From the NCBI GenBank assembly GCA_036569045.1, contig DATCRI010000011.1, positions 88,099-152,098 on the forward strand: a stretch of DNA of 64,000 bases, given 5' to 3'. The DNA is from Chthoniobacterales bacterium. GTDB lineage: Bacteria > Verrucomicrobiota > Verrucomicrobiia > Chthoniobacterales > JAATET01. Below the pieces are notes generated by a model that was given only the letters and a program-made list of their open reading frames with translations, was not told where the DNA came from and ran no database searches. The position numbers and the translations under genes were made by a program. Numbering within the stretch: position 1 is the first letter of the stretch; each line of letters starts with the position of its first letter. Of the stretch, positions 36,931 through 46,528 are shown piece after piece.

Positions 36931-37962
36931 GTGCTCACCGACCTGCGCCTCGCCGACTTCCGCTGCTTTTCGCGGCTGCGGTTCGAGCCCGCACCCGGAA
37001 CGAATTTCCTGATCGGCGCGAACGCCCAGGGCAAGACATCCATCCTCGAGGCCACCTGCGTCGTCGCCCGCCTCCAGTCCCCGCGCACCACCACGCTCGC
37101 CGAGGTCGTTCGCCACGGCCAGCCCGGCGCCGCGATCGACGCGCGCCTCGCCGGCACGCACCTTCACTTTCGCTACGAGCCGCCGAAGCGCACCCTCACC
37201 CTCGATTCCGTTCCGCAGTCCCGCTCCGCCGATTACCTGAAGGTCGCGCGCGTCGCGTGGTTCTCGAACGACGACATGGACATCCTCCGCGGAACGTCAT
37301 CGAAACGCCGCCGCTACCTCGACTTCCTCGGCAGCCAGCTCGACCCACTCTATCTCCGCCACCTCCGCGCCTACGACCGCGCGCTGCGTTCCCGCAATGC
37401 GTTGCTCAAGGAGGCCCGCCCCCGCCGCGAGATCGAGGCTTTCGATCCCCTCCTGCTCGAGCACGGCGGCCATCTCACGAAGGCCCGGTCCGACCTCGCC
37501 GCGAACCTCGCTCCGCTTATCGAGCAGGCCGTTCACGACATCGGCGGCCGCGCGGAATCTATCCGCTCCGCCTACCTGCCTTCGCCAATTTCCGACCTCA
37601 CCGCCACGCGCCCGGAGGAAACCCGGCTCCGTCAGACCACTGTCGGCCCGCACCGCGACGACCTCGCGCTCGAGCTCAATGGCATGGAAGCCGCTCGCTT
37701 CGCCTCCGAGGGCCAGCAGCGCACCCTCGCCCTTGCCCTCAAGCTCGCGCAGACCCGCCTCATCATGGCCCGCACGGGCCGCACGCCGCTCCTCCTCATC
37801 GACGACGTCTTCGGCGAGCTCGACCCCACCCGCCGCGGCAACCTCCTCACACACCTGCCCGCGGACGCCCAGCGTCTCATCACCACGACGCACCTCGACT
37901 GGCTCGATCCCGCCCTGCCCCACACCATCTTTCACCTGGAAGATCATCGCCTGATCGCCTGA
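36931..37962 (+). CDS. recF: DNA replication and repair protein RecF
   Basis: SMC-like ATPase of the RecFOR pathway that directs RecA loading at single-strand gaps. The 343-residue product has Walker A GANAQGKTS, ABC signature ASEGQQRTLALALKL and Walker B LLLIDDVFGELD. It starts at GTG 36931 with the normal N-terminus MLTDLRLADFRCFSRLRF. It is not next to dnaN as in many bacteria, but lies 49 bases upstream of dprA, both being recombination mediators. A short repeat precedes it. Confidence 0.93.
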   Translation: MLTDLRLADFRCFSRLRFEPAPGTNFLIGANAQGKTSILEATCVVARLQSPRTTTLAEVVRHGQPGAAIDARLAGTHLHFRYEPPKRTLTLDSVPQSRSADYLKVARVAWFSNDDMDILRGTSSKRRRYLDFLGSQLDPLYLRHLRAYDRALRSRNALLKEARPRREIEAFDPLLLEHGGHLTKARSDLAANLAPLIEQAVHDIGGRAESIRSAYLPSPISDLTATRPEETRLRQTTVGPHRDDLALELNGMEAARFASEGQQRTLALALKLAQTRLIMARTGRTPLLLIDDVFGELDPTRRGNLLTHLPADAQRLITTTHLDWLDPALPHTIFHLEDHRLIA

Positions 37963-38011
37963 CGAAACCTCCTTTCCCCGCCGGCGCATCTCAGGCATCC
38001 TCCCGGCCGGA

Positions 38012-39106
38012 ATGACCGATACCGAGGCCCACATCGCACTGAACATGGTGCCGCGCCTCGGCCCCGTGCGGTTGCGCCGACTTCTCGAAACTTTCGATAC
38101 TCCGCAGCGCATCCTCGCGGCCTCCGCCTCTGAGCTGGAGCGCGTGGACGGTATCGGCCCCGACGTCGCCAGGTCCATCGCCGGCTGGGAAAAAGTCGTC
38201 GATCTCCCGGCCGAGCTTCAGCGCATCGCCGACTTCGGCGCGCACGTCCTCATTCCCACCGACGCAGCCTACCCGGAGCTCCTGCGCGAGATCCACGATC
38301 CGCCGATCGCCCTTTACGTTTGGGGCCAGATCACCGAGCGCGACCGCCACGGCATCGGCGTCGTCGGCCCGCGCAAGCCCAGCCACTACGCGACCGAGTG
38401 CGCGAAGAAGCTCTCCTACCAGCTCGCCTACGCGGGCCTCACCGTTTACAGCGGCCTCGCCCGCGGTATCGACACCGCCGCCCACCAGGGCGCCCTCGCC
38501 GCGAAAGGCCGCACGATCGCCGTCCTGGGCTCGGGCCTGAATCAGCTTTATCCCCCGCAAAATCAGGAACTCGCCGAAAAAATCGCCGCCGGCAATGGCG
38601 CCGTCCTCAGCGAATTCCCGATGGATACGAAGCCGGACCGCCAGACGTTTCCGATGCGGAACCGGATTGTCGCCGGCTGCAGCTTCGGCCTGCTCGTCGT
38701 CGAGGCCGGCCTCACCAGCGGGGCGCTCATCACCGCCGGCCAGGCCGCCGACCAGGGTCGCACGCTCTACGCCGTGCCCGGCCGCATCGACAATCCCGCC
38801 GCCCTCGGCTCGAACCGCCTCATCCAGCAGGGCGCAAAGCTCGTCCAGAGTGCGCAGGACATCCTCGACGACCTCGGCCTTCTCTTCGCCGAACAGCCCG
38901 ACCTCGCGCCCCCTCCGCCCCCCGCTGACCTGACCGATACCGAAAAACTAGTATTTTCGTCCCTCACAGATGACGAGAACCCTATCGACGCAATCATCAC
39001 CAGAAGCGGGTTGCCATCCGCAAAAGTGTCTTCTACGTTGCTCGCCCTTGAAATGAAGCGCCTGGTGAAACAACTGCCCGGCACCCGTTTCGTAAAAACC
39101 AACTAA
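38012..39106 (+). CDS. dprA: DNA-processing protein DprA/Smf
   Basis: Loads RecA onto incoming single-stranded DNA during natural transformation. The 364-residue product has an N-terminal helix-hairpin-helix part, then the Rossmann-like DprA core ([72 protein letters not shown]), and a C-terminal winged helix ending [18 protein letters not shown]. This is the longer three-domain form. It is followed by a TopB-like topoisomerase gene, an arrangement also common as dprA-topA. Other competence genes are not in the window. Confidence 0.94.
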   Translation: MTDTEAHIALNMVPRLGPVRLRRLLETFDTPQRILAASASELERVDGIGPDVARSIAGWEKVVDLPAELQRIADFGAHVLIPTDAAYPELLREIHDPPIALYVWGQITERDRHGIGVVGPRKPSHYATECAKKLSYQLAYAGLTVYSGLARGIDTAAHQGALAAKGRTIAVLGSGLNQLYPPQNQELAEKIAAGNGAVLSEFPMDTKPDRQTFPMRNRIVAGCSFGLLVVEAGLTSGALITAGQAADQGRTLYAVPGRIDNPAALGSNRLIQQGAKLVQSAQDILDDLGLLFAEQPDLAPPPPPADLTDTEKLVFSSLTDDENPIDAIITRSGLPSAKVSSTLLALEMKRLVKQLPGTRFVKTN

Positions 39107-39112
39107 CTTCGA

Positions 39113-39140
39113 AGACCTCGGAGGACGCGGGAGGACGAAT
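39113..39140. repeat. Short degenerate intergenic repeat after dprA
   Basis: GACCTCGGA, GGACGCGGG and AGGACGAAT lie in a row, a degenerate unit of about nine bases resembling the element at 31834. GAGGACGCG (39121-39129) also pairs with CGCGTCCTC (39161-39169) across a 31-base loop, so a long hairpin could form between dprA and the topoisomerase gene. Confidence 0.4.
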
Positions 39141-39185
39141 TCCGACCGCTCCGCGAGCTTCGCGTCCTCACCGGTCAAACATCTC

Positions 39186-41651
39186 ATGGGAAAAACCCTC
39201 GTCATTGCCGAAAAGCCCAGCGTCGCCACCGATCTCGCGCGGGTGCTCGGCAAGGTGCCCAAGCAGGGTGACTGGTTCGAGAACGACGACTGGGTGATCA
39301 CTTCCGCCGTCGGCCACCTCGTGGAGCTCTGCCTGCCCAACGAGATGGACAAGAAGCGCGGAAAGTGGAGCTTCGCGAATCTCCCGATCATTCCCGACGC
39401 CTTCGACCTCAAGCCGATCGAAAAGAACGAATCGCGGCTGAAAGTCATCAAGCGCCTCCTGAAGCGGGCCGACATCGACGACGTCGTGAACGCCTGCGAC
39501 GCCGGCCGCGAGGGCGAACTCATTTTCCATTACATCATGCAGCTCACGGGCTCGAAGAAGCCCACGAGCCGCCTCTGGCTGCAGTCGATGACCCCCGAGG
39601 CCATCAGGACGGGCTTCGAGAAGCTTCGCGACGGCGCCGAGATGAAGCCGCTCGCCGACGCCGCCGTCTGCCGCAGCGAAAGCGACTGGCTCGTCGGCAT
39701 CAATGGCACCCGCGCCATGACCGCTTTCAACAGCAAGGGCGGCGGCTTCCAGCTCACGCCCGTCGGCCGCGTGCAGACGCCCACGCTCGCCATCCTCGCC
39801 GAGCGCGAGGAAAAGATCCGCGCCTTCCAGCCCCGTCCGTATTGGGAAGTCTATGCGGACTTCGGCGTTCAGGCAGGCGATTACCGCGGTCGTTGGTTCC
39901 ATGAGGGTTTCAAAAAAGGCGATGACGAACAGGCGCGCCCGGAGCGCATTTGGAACAAAACCTTCGCGGAGGAAATCGTCACCAGGTGCGCGGGCAAACC
40001 CGGAATTATCGAGGAGGAAAAGAAACCGACCTCACAAATCGCTCCGCAGCTTTACGACCTGACCACACTCCAGCGCGAGGCGAACGGCCGATTCGGCCTT
40101 AGCGCCCGCCGCACGCTCCAGCTCGCGCAGGCCCTCTACGAGAAGCACAAGGTCCTCACCTACCCGCGAACCGACTCCCGCTACCTTCCCGAGGACAACC
40201 TCAACGAGGTCAAGGCGCGCATGACCAAATTCGAGGATCCCTCGCTCTCCACACATGCCCAAAAGGCGCTCAAGGAAGGCTGGGTGCATCCGAACAAGCG
40301 CATCTTCAACGACGCGAAGGTCTCCGACCACCACGCCATCGTGCCGACCGGCGTTTCCCCGAAAAATCTCGATGATTTCGAGATGAAAATCTACGACATG
40401 GTCGCCCGCCGCTTCATCGCGGTCTTCTATCCCGCCGCGCAATTCGAGGTCACGACCCGCATCACACGCGTCGAGGGAGAGGCATTCAAGACCGACGGCA
40501 AAATCCTCACCTTCCCCGGCTGGCTCGCCGTTTACGGCAAACAGACCGAGGGCGAAGACAACGTGGTTGCGATCACGCCCGGTGAATCCGCAACTACGAA
40601 AAATCTCGAAATCAAGGACTGCGAAACGAGGCCACCTGCCCGTTACAACGAAGCGACGCTCCTCTCCGCGATGGAAGGAGCCGGCAAACTCGTCGAGGAC
40701 GAGGAACTCCGCGAGGCCATGTCACAGCGTGGCCTTGGCACCCCGGCCACCCGCGCGCAAATCATCGAAGGCCTCATCCTCGACGGCTATCTCGTCCGCC
40801 AGGGCCGCGACATCATCGTCACCTCGAAGGGCCTCTCGCTCATCACGCTCCTGCGCGGCATCGGCGTGGACTCGCTCACCTCCCCGGAAATGACCGGCGG
40901 CTGGGAATATCAGCTCAAGCTCATGGAGGACGGCCTGACCGACCGCGCGACCTTCATGGCCGGCATCCGCAAGTTCACCGAGGAGATCGTCGAGAAGGCC
41001 AAGGGCTACTCTGGCGACATCGGCGGCAACTTCCTCGACCTCGAGGCGAAGGACCCGAAGACCGGCGAAGTCGTCGCGTTCAAGGAGACCTTCAAGGCCT
41101 ACGAAGCCCCGAGCGGCACGATCATCTGGAAGACGATGGCCGGCCGCGAGCTCGAGCGTGAAGAGGTGAAGACGCTTCTCGAAACCGGCCAGGTCGGCCC
41201 GCTCGAAGGCTTCCGCAGCAAGATGGGCCGCCCGTTCAGCGCCCTCGTGAAGCTCGACGCGGAGTTCAAGCAGACCTTCGACTTCGGCAACACCGACGAA
41301 GCCGCCGCGCCGCCCGATTTCTCGAACGCCCCGGTCATCGGCCTCTGCCCGGTCTGCAAAAAGGGCCAGGTTCACGACATCGGCGCCGCCTACGTCTGCG
41401 ACCAGACGCCCGCCTGCAAATTCCGCACCGGCAAGGTGATCCTCCAGAAGGAAATCCCCGCCGAGCAGGTGAAGAAGCTGCTCGAGACCGGCAAGACGGA
41501 CCTCCTGCCGAAATTCATCAGCAAGAAAGGCCGCCCGTTCAGCGCCTACCTCAAGCTGGAAGGCGCGAAGGTCGGCTTCGAGTTCGAGCCCCGCAAGGCC
41601 GCCCCGAAAAAGCCCGCCGCCGAGAAGAAGCCCGTCGCCGAGGCCGCGTAG
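39186..41651 (+). CDS. topB: Type IA DNA topoisomerase, TopB-like, with C-terminal repeat domains
   Basis: Cuts and rejoins one DNA strand to relax or decatenate DNA. The 821-residue product starts with the Toprim domain ([20 protein letters not shown], and [13 protein letters not shown] at ~102-114) and has the active-site tyrosine Tyr326 in [12 protein letters not shown]. After residue ~620 there are two topoisomerase C-terminal repeat domains ([20 protein letters not shown] and [20 protein letters not shown]) around a four-cysteine zinc ribbon (Cys721, 724, 738, 744). The tail is Lys/Pro/Ala-rich. The N-terminal half is topoisomerase III-like; it may also be named topA in annotations. Confidence 0.9.
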   Translation: MGKTLVIAEKPSVATDLARVLGKVPKQGDWFENDDWVITSAVGHLVELCLPNEMDKKRGKWSFANLPIIPDAFDLKPIEKNESRLKVIKRLLKRADIDDVVNACDAGREGELIFHYIMQLTGSKKPTSRLWLQSMTPEAIRTGFEKLRDGAEMKPLADAAVCRSESDWLVGINGTRAMTAFNSKGGGFQLTPVGRVQTPTLAILAEREEKIRAFQPRPYWEVYADFGVQAGDYRGRWFHEGFKKGDDEQARPERIWNKTFAEEIVTRCAGKPGIIEEEKKPTSQIAPQLYDLTTLQREANGRFGLSARRTLQLAQALYEKHKVLTYPRTDSRYLPEDNLNEVKARMTKFEDPSLSTHAQKALKEGWVHPNKRIFNDAKVSDHHAIVPTGVSPKNLDDFEMKIYDMVARRFIAVFYPAAQFEVTTRITRVEGEAFKTDGKILTFPGWLAVYGKQTEGEDNVVAITPGESATTKNLEIKDCETRPPARYNEATLLSAMEGAGKLVEDEELREAMSQRGLGTPATRAQIIEGLILDGYLVRQGRDIIVTSKGLSLITLLRGIGVDSLTSPEMTGGWEYQLKLMEDGLTDRATFMAGIRKFTEEIVEKAKGYSGDIGGNFLDLEAKDPKTGEVVAFKETFKAYEAPSGTIIWKTMAGRELEREEVKTLLETGQVGPLEGFRSKMGRPFSALVKLDAEFKQTFDFGNTDEAAAPPDFSNAPVIGLCPVCKKGQVHDIGAAYVCDQTPACKFRTGKVILQKEIPAEQVKKLLETGKTDLLPKFISKKGRPFSAYLKLEGAKVGFEFEPRKAAPKKPAAEKKPVAEAA

Positions 41652-41702
41652 GCACGGTTCCCCTTGCCCCGCGGCGGTCGCCCGACTATCGAGGGCGCAC
41701 AC

Positions 41703-42515
41703 ATGGATCCGTTGCTCGCCTCGATCATGGTTCGGGGATTGCCGCTGGAGGTTTGGATCACCCTGCCACTGGTGGTGATTGCCCTCTATGTCGTCTTCCG
41801 CTGGAGAAAGTTCGGGGAAGATTCGTTCACCTGGAATCACTCCTACTTCAAAAGAGCCTGCACCTTTGGAATCGGCGTCTGGCTGCTTTCCTATTTCTCG
41901 ACCCTGCCGCCGGAGCCGTGGCAGCGTGCCGCCATCTGGGTCGCAGCGGCAATCATCGGCGTGCTGGCCCTCGATTACTGGGGTGGAGAAGGCATTTTCC
42001 CCGCCGCAACGATCGGCCTTTTCATGGTGCTGGTCGGGGTCACCGCCATGCCGGTCCCCAAAGTGATCGGGCATTTCATTTACGGAGATTTCGAGCCCAA
42101 CCGGCGCGAGGCCGTCTTTCGACCGAACATCCCGGCCGACTGGCAGCTCGTTCGCGGCCCCTCCTCGACCTACCGCTCCCCTCGCGGCGGAGCCGGCCTT
42201 TTCGAGATCCGAGATTTGCCTCCCTTTGCGGAGCCTCCGGACGAGGCGGCCATCACCGAAAGATTCCGCGAATTGCTCGATGGCATGGAGCCTGCGCTAA
42301 AGCCGGCCACCGCTCCGCCGCTCTCCTTCACGAAAACGAAACTCGGGTTGCTTGCGTTCGCCGAATATCCCTCGAAGGAGCACGGGCTCGTCGCCGTCTG
42401 GCTGATGGCCGGCAGCAAACCCGTCTCTGCCACCTATCACGACGGCTCGAACGCAGCAGCGGAAGCCGACATCCGCGAGGGCCGCGAGATTCTTCGCACC
42501 GCAACCGTTCGCTGA
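41703..42515 (+). CDS. Unknown membrane protein
   Basis: A 270-residue protein with three to four N-terminal membrane segments (ITLPLVVIALYVVFRW; TFGIGVWLLSYF; AAIWVAAAIIGVLALDYW; IGLFMVLVGVTAMPV) followed by a soluble domain of ~140 residues (GDFEPNRREAVFRPNIPADW onward) that probably faces one compartment. I recognise no family. It lies 51 bases after the topoisomerase gene and 28 bases before the CMD-like gene. ATG 41703 gives the first helix; an upstream in-frame start would add only a low-quality extension. Confidence 0.65.
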   Translation: MDPLLASIMVRGLPLEVWITLPLVVIALYVVFRWRKFGEDSFTWNHSYFKRACTFGIGVWLLSYFSTLPPEPWQRAAIWVAAAIIGVLALDYWGGEGIFPAATIGLFMVLVGVTAMPVPKVIGHFIYGDFEPNRREAVFRPNIPADWQLVRGPSSTYRSPRGGAGLFEIRDLPPFAEPPDEAAITERFRELLDGMEPALKPATAPPLSFTKTKLGLLAFAEYPSKEHGLVAVWLMAGSKPVSATYHDGSNAAAEADIREGREILRTATVR

Positions 42516-42543
42516 TCGGCCCACGCTGTGCTTCCATCGAGGC

Positions 42544-42909
42544 ATGAGCGAAAAATTCGACCAGGGCCTGCCGTTCTTGAAACTTCATCTCGGGGAAGAG
42601 GGCGCGAAGCGGGCGATGGAAAACGCCCCGGAGCTCACGCAGTTCGTCGTCGAGCACGGGTTTGCCGATTTTTACACCAACGAGGCGCTCGACCAGAAAT
42701 CCCGGAAGGTCGCCACGCTGGCCTCGCTCATCACATCGGCGAGTCTGCCGCAATTCGAGTGGCACACGCGCGGTGCGCTCGAAAGCAGCCTGCTGACGAA
42801 GGCGGAGGTGCTCGCCTTGATCCAGCAGATGACCATCTACATCGGTTTTCCGGCGGCTTACAATGCGCTCGCTGTCGCGAAAAAAGTCTTCACGGAGTTC
42901 GCCGACTAA
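42544..42909 (+). CDS. Carboxymuconolactone decarboxylase-family protein
   Basis: A 121-residue all-helical protein related to the CMD/AhpD family. The core block is VATLASLITSASLPQFEWHT and TKAEVLALIQQMTIYIGFPA, the arrangement seen in CMD and related small oxidoreductase-like proteins. It lacks the CxxC of AhpD, so peroxidase activity by that mechanism is not supported. The substrate is unknown. It sits 88 bases before the transglutaminase system on the same strand, with no sign of sharing its role. Confidence 0.7.
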   Translation: MSEKFDQGLPFLKLHLGEEGAKRAMENAPELTQFVVEHGFADFYTNEALDQKSRKVATLASLITSASLPQFEWHTRGALESSLLTKAEVLALIQQMTIYIGFPAAYNALAVAKKVFTEFAD

Positions 42910-42997
42910 CGCGATCCGGCATTTTGCCCGACTTGGCCCCGTTCGTGCTGGTGCCTTGACAGGGAAACCGTTAGGCAGCCCCGGGGAAAAAAATTTC

Positions 42998-45900
42998 ATG
43001 TCGATCCACGTCGCACTCAAGCACCGCACGACCTACTCTTACGACCGCCTCATCGCGATGGGGCCACAGGTGATCCGGCTGCGTCCGGCGCCGCACTGCC
43101 GCACGCCGATCCTGAGCTATTCGCTCCGAATCCTGCCGGAAAACAAGTTCCTCAACTGGCAGCAGGATCCGTTCAGTAACTACCTCGCGCGGCTGATGAT
43201 CCCCGACAAGACCGAGAAGTTCGAGGTCGAGGTCGAGGTGGTCGCGCAGATGGCGGTTTACAATCCGTTCGACTTCTTCCTCGAGCCAGCCGCCGAGAAA
43301 TTTCCGTTCACCTACGAGGCGGCGCTCGCGCACGATCTCGCCCCCTATTTGAAATGCGAGGCGGACGGCCCGCTTTTCGAGGCACTCTTCGAGTCCATTC
43401 CGAAGGACGAGCAACGCACGATCGATTTTCTCGTCGCCATCAACCAGAAGCTCCAGCAGGACATCAGCTATCTCGTCCGCATGGAGCCCGGCGTGCAGAC
43501 GCCCGAGGAGACGCTCGAGAAGGCCTCGGGCTCGTGCCGCGACTCGGCCTGGCTGTTCTGCAATTTGCTCCGTCGTTGCGGCCTCGCGGCGCGCTTCGTC
43601 TCGGGCTACCTCATCCAGCTCAAGCCCGACGTGAAGTCGCTCGACGGCCCGTCCGGCGCGGAGGAGGACTTCACCGACCTCCACGCGTGGACCGAGGTTT
43701 ACCTGCCCGGCGCGGGCTGGATCGGCTTCGACGCCACCTCGGGCCTGCTCGCGGGCGAAGGCCACATCCCGCTCGCCTGCACGCCGGAGCCCTCGACCGC
43801 GGCGCCGATCACCGGTTCCACCGAGAAGTGCGAGACGGAATTCGATTTCGAGATGTCCGTGACGCGCATTTACGAATCCCCGCGCGTGACGAAACCCTAC
43901 ACCGAGGAGCAGTGGGAGAAGATCCTCGCGCTCGGCGACAAGGTCGACGAGATCCTGAAGGACGGCGACGTGCGCCTCACGATGGGCGGCGAACCGACGT
44001 TCGTCTCGATTGATGACATGGAGGGCGCGGAGTGGAACGCGGAGGCGATGGGCCCGATGAAGCGCGGCCTCGCCGACAAGCTCCTGCGCAAGCTCCAGAA
44101 GCGATTCGGCCCCGGCGCATTGCTCCATCACGGCCAGGGCAAGTGGTATCCCGGCGAGCAGCTGCCTCGCTGGGCCTTTGGCTGCTTCTGGCGCAAGGAC
44201 GGCGAAGCCATCTGGGAAAATCACGCGCTCATCGCCGACGAAGAGACGGATTACGGCCTTACGGACGTGGATTCGATGCGCTTCCTCGACGCGCTCACCC
44301 ATCGCCTCGACGTGGACCCGCGTTTCATCATGCCGGCCTACGAGGATGCCTGGTATTACATGTGGAAGGAGCGGCGCCTGCCCGCGAACGTCGATCCGCT
44401 CAAATCGAACCTCAAGGACAAGCTCGAGCGCGACCGCATTGCCCGGGTCTTCGAGCAGGGGCTGAACAAGGTCATCGGCCACGTGCTGCCGATCCGCTAC
44501 TCCGGCGGCTGGAGTTCCGGCGCGTGGTTCCTGCGCCCCGAGACGCTTTACCTCGTGCCCGGCGACTCGCCAATCGGCTTCCGCCTGCCCGTGGATTCCA
44601 TCCCTTGGGTGAAGGAATCCGAATACCCATGGATCTACGAACCCGATCCCTCGGCGGAATTCGGTCCGCTCCCGCCGCGCCCCGAGCGCCGCGCGCAGGC
44701 GTATCAGGAAGCCGGCAAACTCACCGAGGAATACATCCGCTTCATCCGCTCCGGCGCGGATACCGGCTTCCGTCCGCAGGGCCGCCCCGGCTCTGGCCAT
44801 GGCTCCGGCGCGCCCGGGGCGGAGGGAAGCGACGAAGGCACCGGCGACGAGAAGGAAGGATCGCTGGCCGATCTGCCAAAGCGTCGCGAGTTCCCGGGCG
44901 GCAAATTCCCGTGGTCCGCGCCGCAACCCGGCGAATCCGCGCCCTGGATCGTGCGCACGGCGATGGCCGTCGAGCCGCGCCACGGCCGCATGCACGTCTT
45001 CATGCCGCCGCTGCAGACGCTCGAGCAATACCTCGAGCTCGTCGCCGCGATCGAGGAGACCGCCGATTACCTCAAGATGCCGGTCATGCTCGAAGGCTAC
45101 CCGCCTCCCGGCGACCCGCGCCTGAACGTCATCAAGGTCACCCCGGATCCCGGCGTGATCGAGGTGAACACCCACCCGGCGCACTCGTGGCGCGAGATGG
45201 TCGACATCACGGAAGGCCTTTACGAGGACGCCTACACGACGCGCCTCGGCACCGAGAAATTCATGGTCGACGGCCGCCACACCGGCACCGGCGGCGGCAA
45301 CCACATCGTGCTCGGCAGCGACCGGCCGACGAACAGCCCGTTCCTGCGCCGGCCCGACGTCCTGCGAAGCCTCATCAACTACTGGCACAACCACCCGTCG
45401 CTCTCCTACATCTTCTCGGGCCTCTTCATCGGCCCGACCTGCCAGAGCCCGCGCGTGGACGAGGCCCGCAACGACGCGCTCTACGAGCTCGAGATCGCCT
45501 TCAACCAGATCCCCGACAAGGGCGACGTGCCGCCGTGGCTCGTCGACCGCGTGTTCCGCAACCTCCTCGTCGACGTCACCGGCAACACGCACCGCTCCGA
45601 GTTCTGCATCGACAAGCTCTATTCTCCCGACTCCAGCTCCGGCCGCCTCGGCCTGCTCGAGCTCCGCGCATTCGAGATGCCTCCGCATGCCCGCATGAGC
45701 CTCACGCAGCAGCTCCTGCTGCGCTCGCTCGTCGGCGAATTCTGGAACAAGCCCTACCGCAGGCCGCTCGAGCCCTGGGGCACCGAATTGCATGATCGCT
45801 TCCTGTTACCGCACTTCGTGTGGCAGGATTTCGGCGATGTCATTGGAGATTTGCAGGATGCGGGATACGCCTTCGACGCGGAGTGGTTCGCGCCGCACCA

Positions 45901-46471
45901 GGAGTTCCGTTTCCCGCTCATCGGCAAGGGCCATTACCGCGAGCTCCAGCTCGAGGTCCGCACCGCCCTCGAGCCCTGGCACGTCCTCGGTGAAGAAGGC
46001 TACGTCGGCGGCACCGTCCGCTATGTGGACTCTTCGCTCGAGCGCGTCCAGGTCAAGGCCACCGGCATGGTCGGCACCCGCTACCAGATTCTCTGCAACG
46101 GCATTCCCGTGCCCATGCACAACACCGGCAGCGTCGGCGAATACGTCGCCGGCATTCGCTACCGCGCGTGGCAGCCGCCGCAGTGCCTCCAGCCGACGAT
46201 CGGCGTGCACACCCCGCTCGTCATCGACATCTACGACACGTGGAACGAGAAAACCGTGGCCGGTTGCACCTACCACGTCTCGCACCCCGGCGGCCGCAGC
46301 CACGAGACCTTCCCGGTCAATTCCTACGAAGCCGAGAGCCGTCGCCTCTCCCGCTTCTTCCCGTTCGGTCACACGCCCGGGAAGTTCGAGGTGCCGCCAC
46401 TCGCCAAATCGAAGGAATTCCCGTTCACGCTCGACCTTCGCGCTCACTCCAAGGGCGTCGGAGGCATCTGA
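42998..46471 (+). CDS. Transglutaminase-DUF2126 fusion protein
   Basis: A 1157-residue protein. Residues ~1-90 are the bacterial transglutaminase N-terminal beta domain (VALKHRTTYSYDRLIAMGPQ). Residues ~150-270 form the transglutaminase core with Cys180 (ASGSCRDSAW), His229 (DLHAWTEV) and Asp245 (GFDATSG). The remaining ~800 residues are DUF2126, starting near RLTMGGEPTFVSIDDMEG and including HGQGKWYPGEQLPRWAFG. In surveys of ATP-grasp and amidoligase systems such fusions occur next to ATP-grasp/alpha-E and transglutaminase genes, exactly as here. ATG 42998 starts MSIHVALKHRT. The reaction is inferred to be peptide or protein modification and the substrate is unknown. Confidence 0.88.
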   Translation: MSIHVALKHRTTYSYDRLIAMGPQVIRLRPAPHCRTPILSYSLRILPENKFLNWQQDPFSNYLARLMIPDKTEKFEVEVEVVAQMAVYNPFDFFLEPAAEKFPFTYEAALAHDLAPYLKCEADGPLFEALFESIPKDEQRTIDFLVAINQKLQQDISYLVRMEPGVQTPEETLEKASGSCRDSAWLFCNLLRRCGLAARFVSGYLIQLKPDVKSLDGPSGAEEDFTDLHAWTEVYLPGAGWIGFDATSGLLAGEGHIPLACTPEPSTAAPITGSTEKCETEFDFEMSVTRIYESPRVTKPYTEEQWEKILALGDKVDEILKDGDVRLTMGGEPTFVSIDDMEGAEWNAEAMGPMKRGLADKLLRKLQKRFGPGALLHHGQGKWYPGEQLPRWAFGCFWRKDGEAIWENHALIADEETDYGLTDVDSMRFLDALTHRLDVDPRFIMPAYEDAWYYMWKERRLPANVDPLKSNLKDKLERDRIARVFEQGLNKVIGHVLPIRYSGGWSSGAWFLRPETLYLVPGDSPIGFRLPVDSIPWVKESEYPWIYEPDPSAEFGPLPPRPERRAQAYQEAGKLTEEYIRFIRSGADTGFRPQGRPGSGHGSGAPGAEGSDEGTGDEKEGSLADLPKRREFPGGKFPWSAPQPGESAPWIVRTAMAVEPRHGRMHVFMPPLQTLEQYLELVAAIEETADYLKMPVMLEGYPPPGDPRLNVIKVTPDPGVIEVNTHPAHSWREMVDITEGLYEDAYTTRLGTEKFMVDGRHTGTGGGNHIVLGSDRPTNSPFLRRPDVLRSLINYWHNHPSLSYIFSGLFIGPTCQSPRVDEARNDALYELEIAFNQIPDKGDVPPWLVDRVFRNLLVDVTGNTHRSEFCIDKLYSPDSSSGRLGLLELRAFEMPPHARMSLTQQLLLRSLVGEFWNKPYRRPLEPWGTELHDRFLLPHFVWQDFGDVIGDLQDAGYAFDAEWFAPHQEFRFPLIGKGHYRELQLEVRTALEPWHVLGEEGYVGGTVRYVDSSLERVQVKATGMVGTRYQILCNGIPVPMHNTGSVGEYVAGIRYRAWQPPQCLQPTIGVHTPLVIDIYDTWNEKTVAGCTYHVSHPGGRSHETFPVNSYEAESRRLSRFFPFGHTPGKFEVPPLAKSKEFPFTLDLRAHSKGVGGI

Positions 46472-46528
46472 TCGCGCCCACCGCCACCATTTCGACAGAG
46501 CCATGCTCCCAACCGAGGGGGACGCGCC

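Noticed and set aside
42956..42998. TTGACA box at 42956 as a promoter of the transglutaminase system
   Set aside because: The -35 hexamer is perfect, but no acceptable -10 lies 15-19 bases downstream, where the sequence is CCCCGG.
42971..45793. A 940-codon open frame on the minus strand over the transglutaminase-DUF2126 gene
   Set aside because: Antisense shadow of a real gene with Arg/Glu/Val/Ala-rich composition and no recognisable domain.
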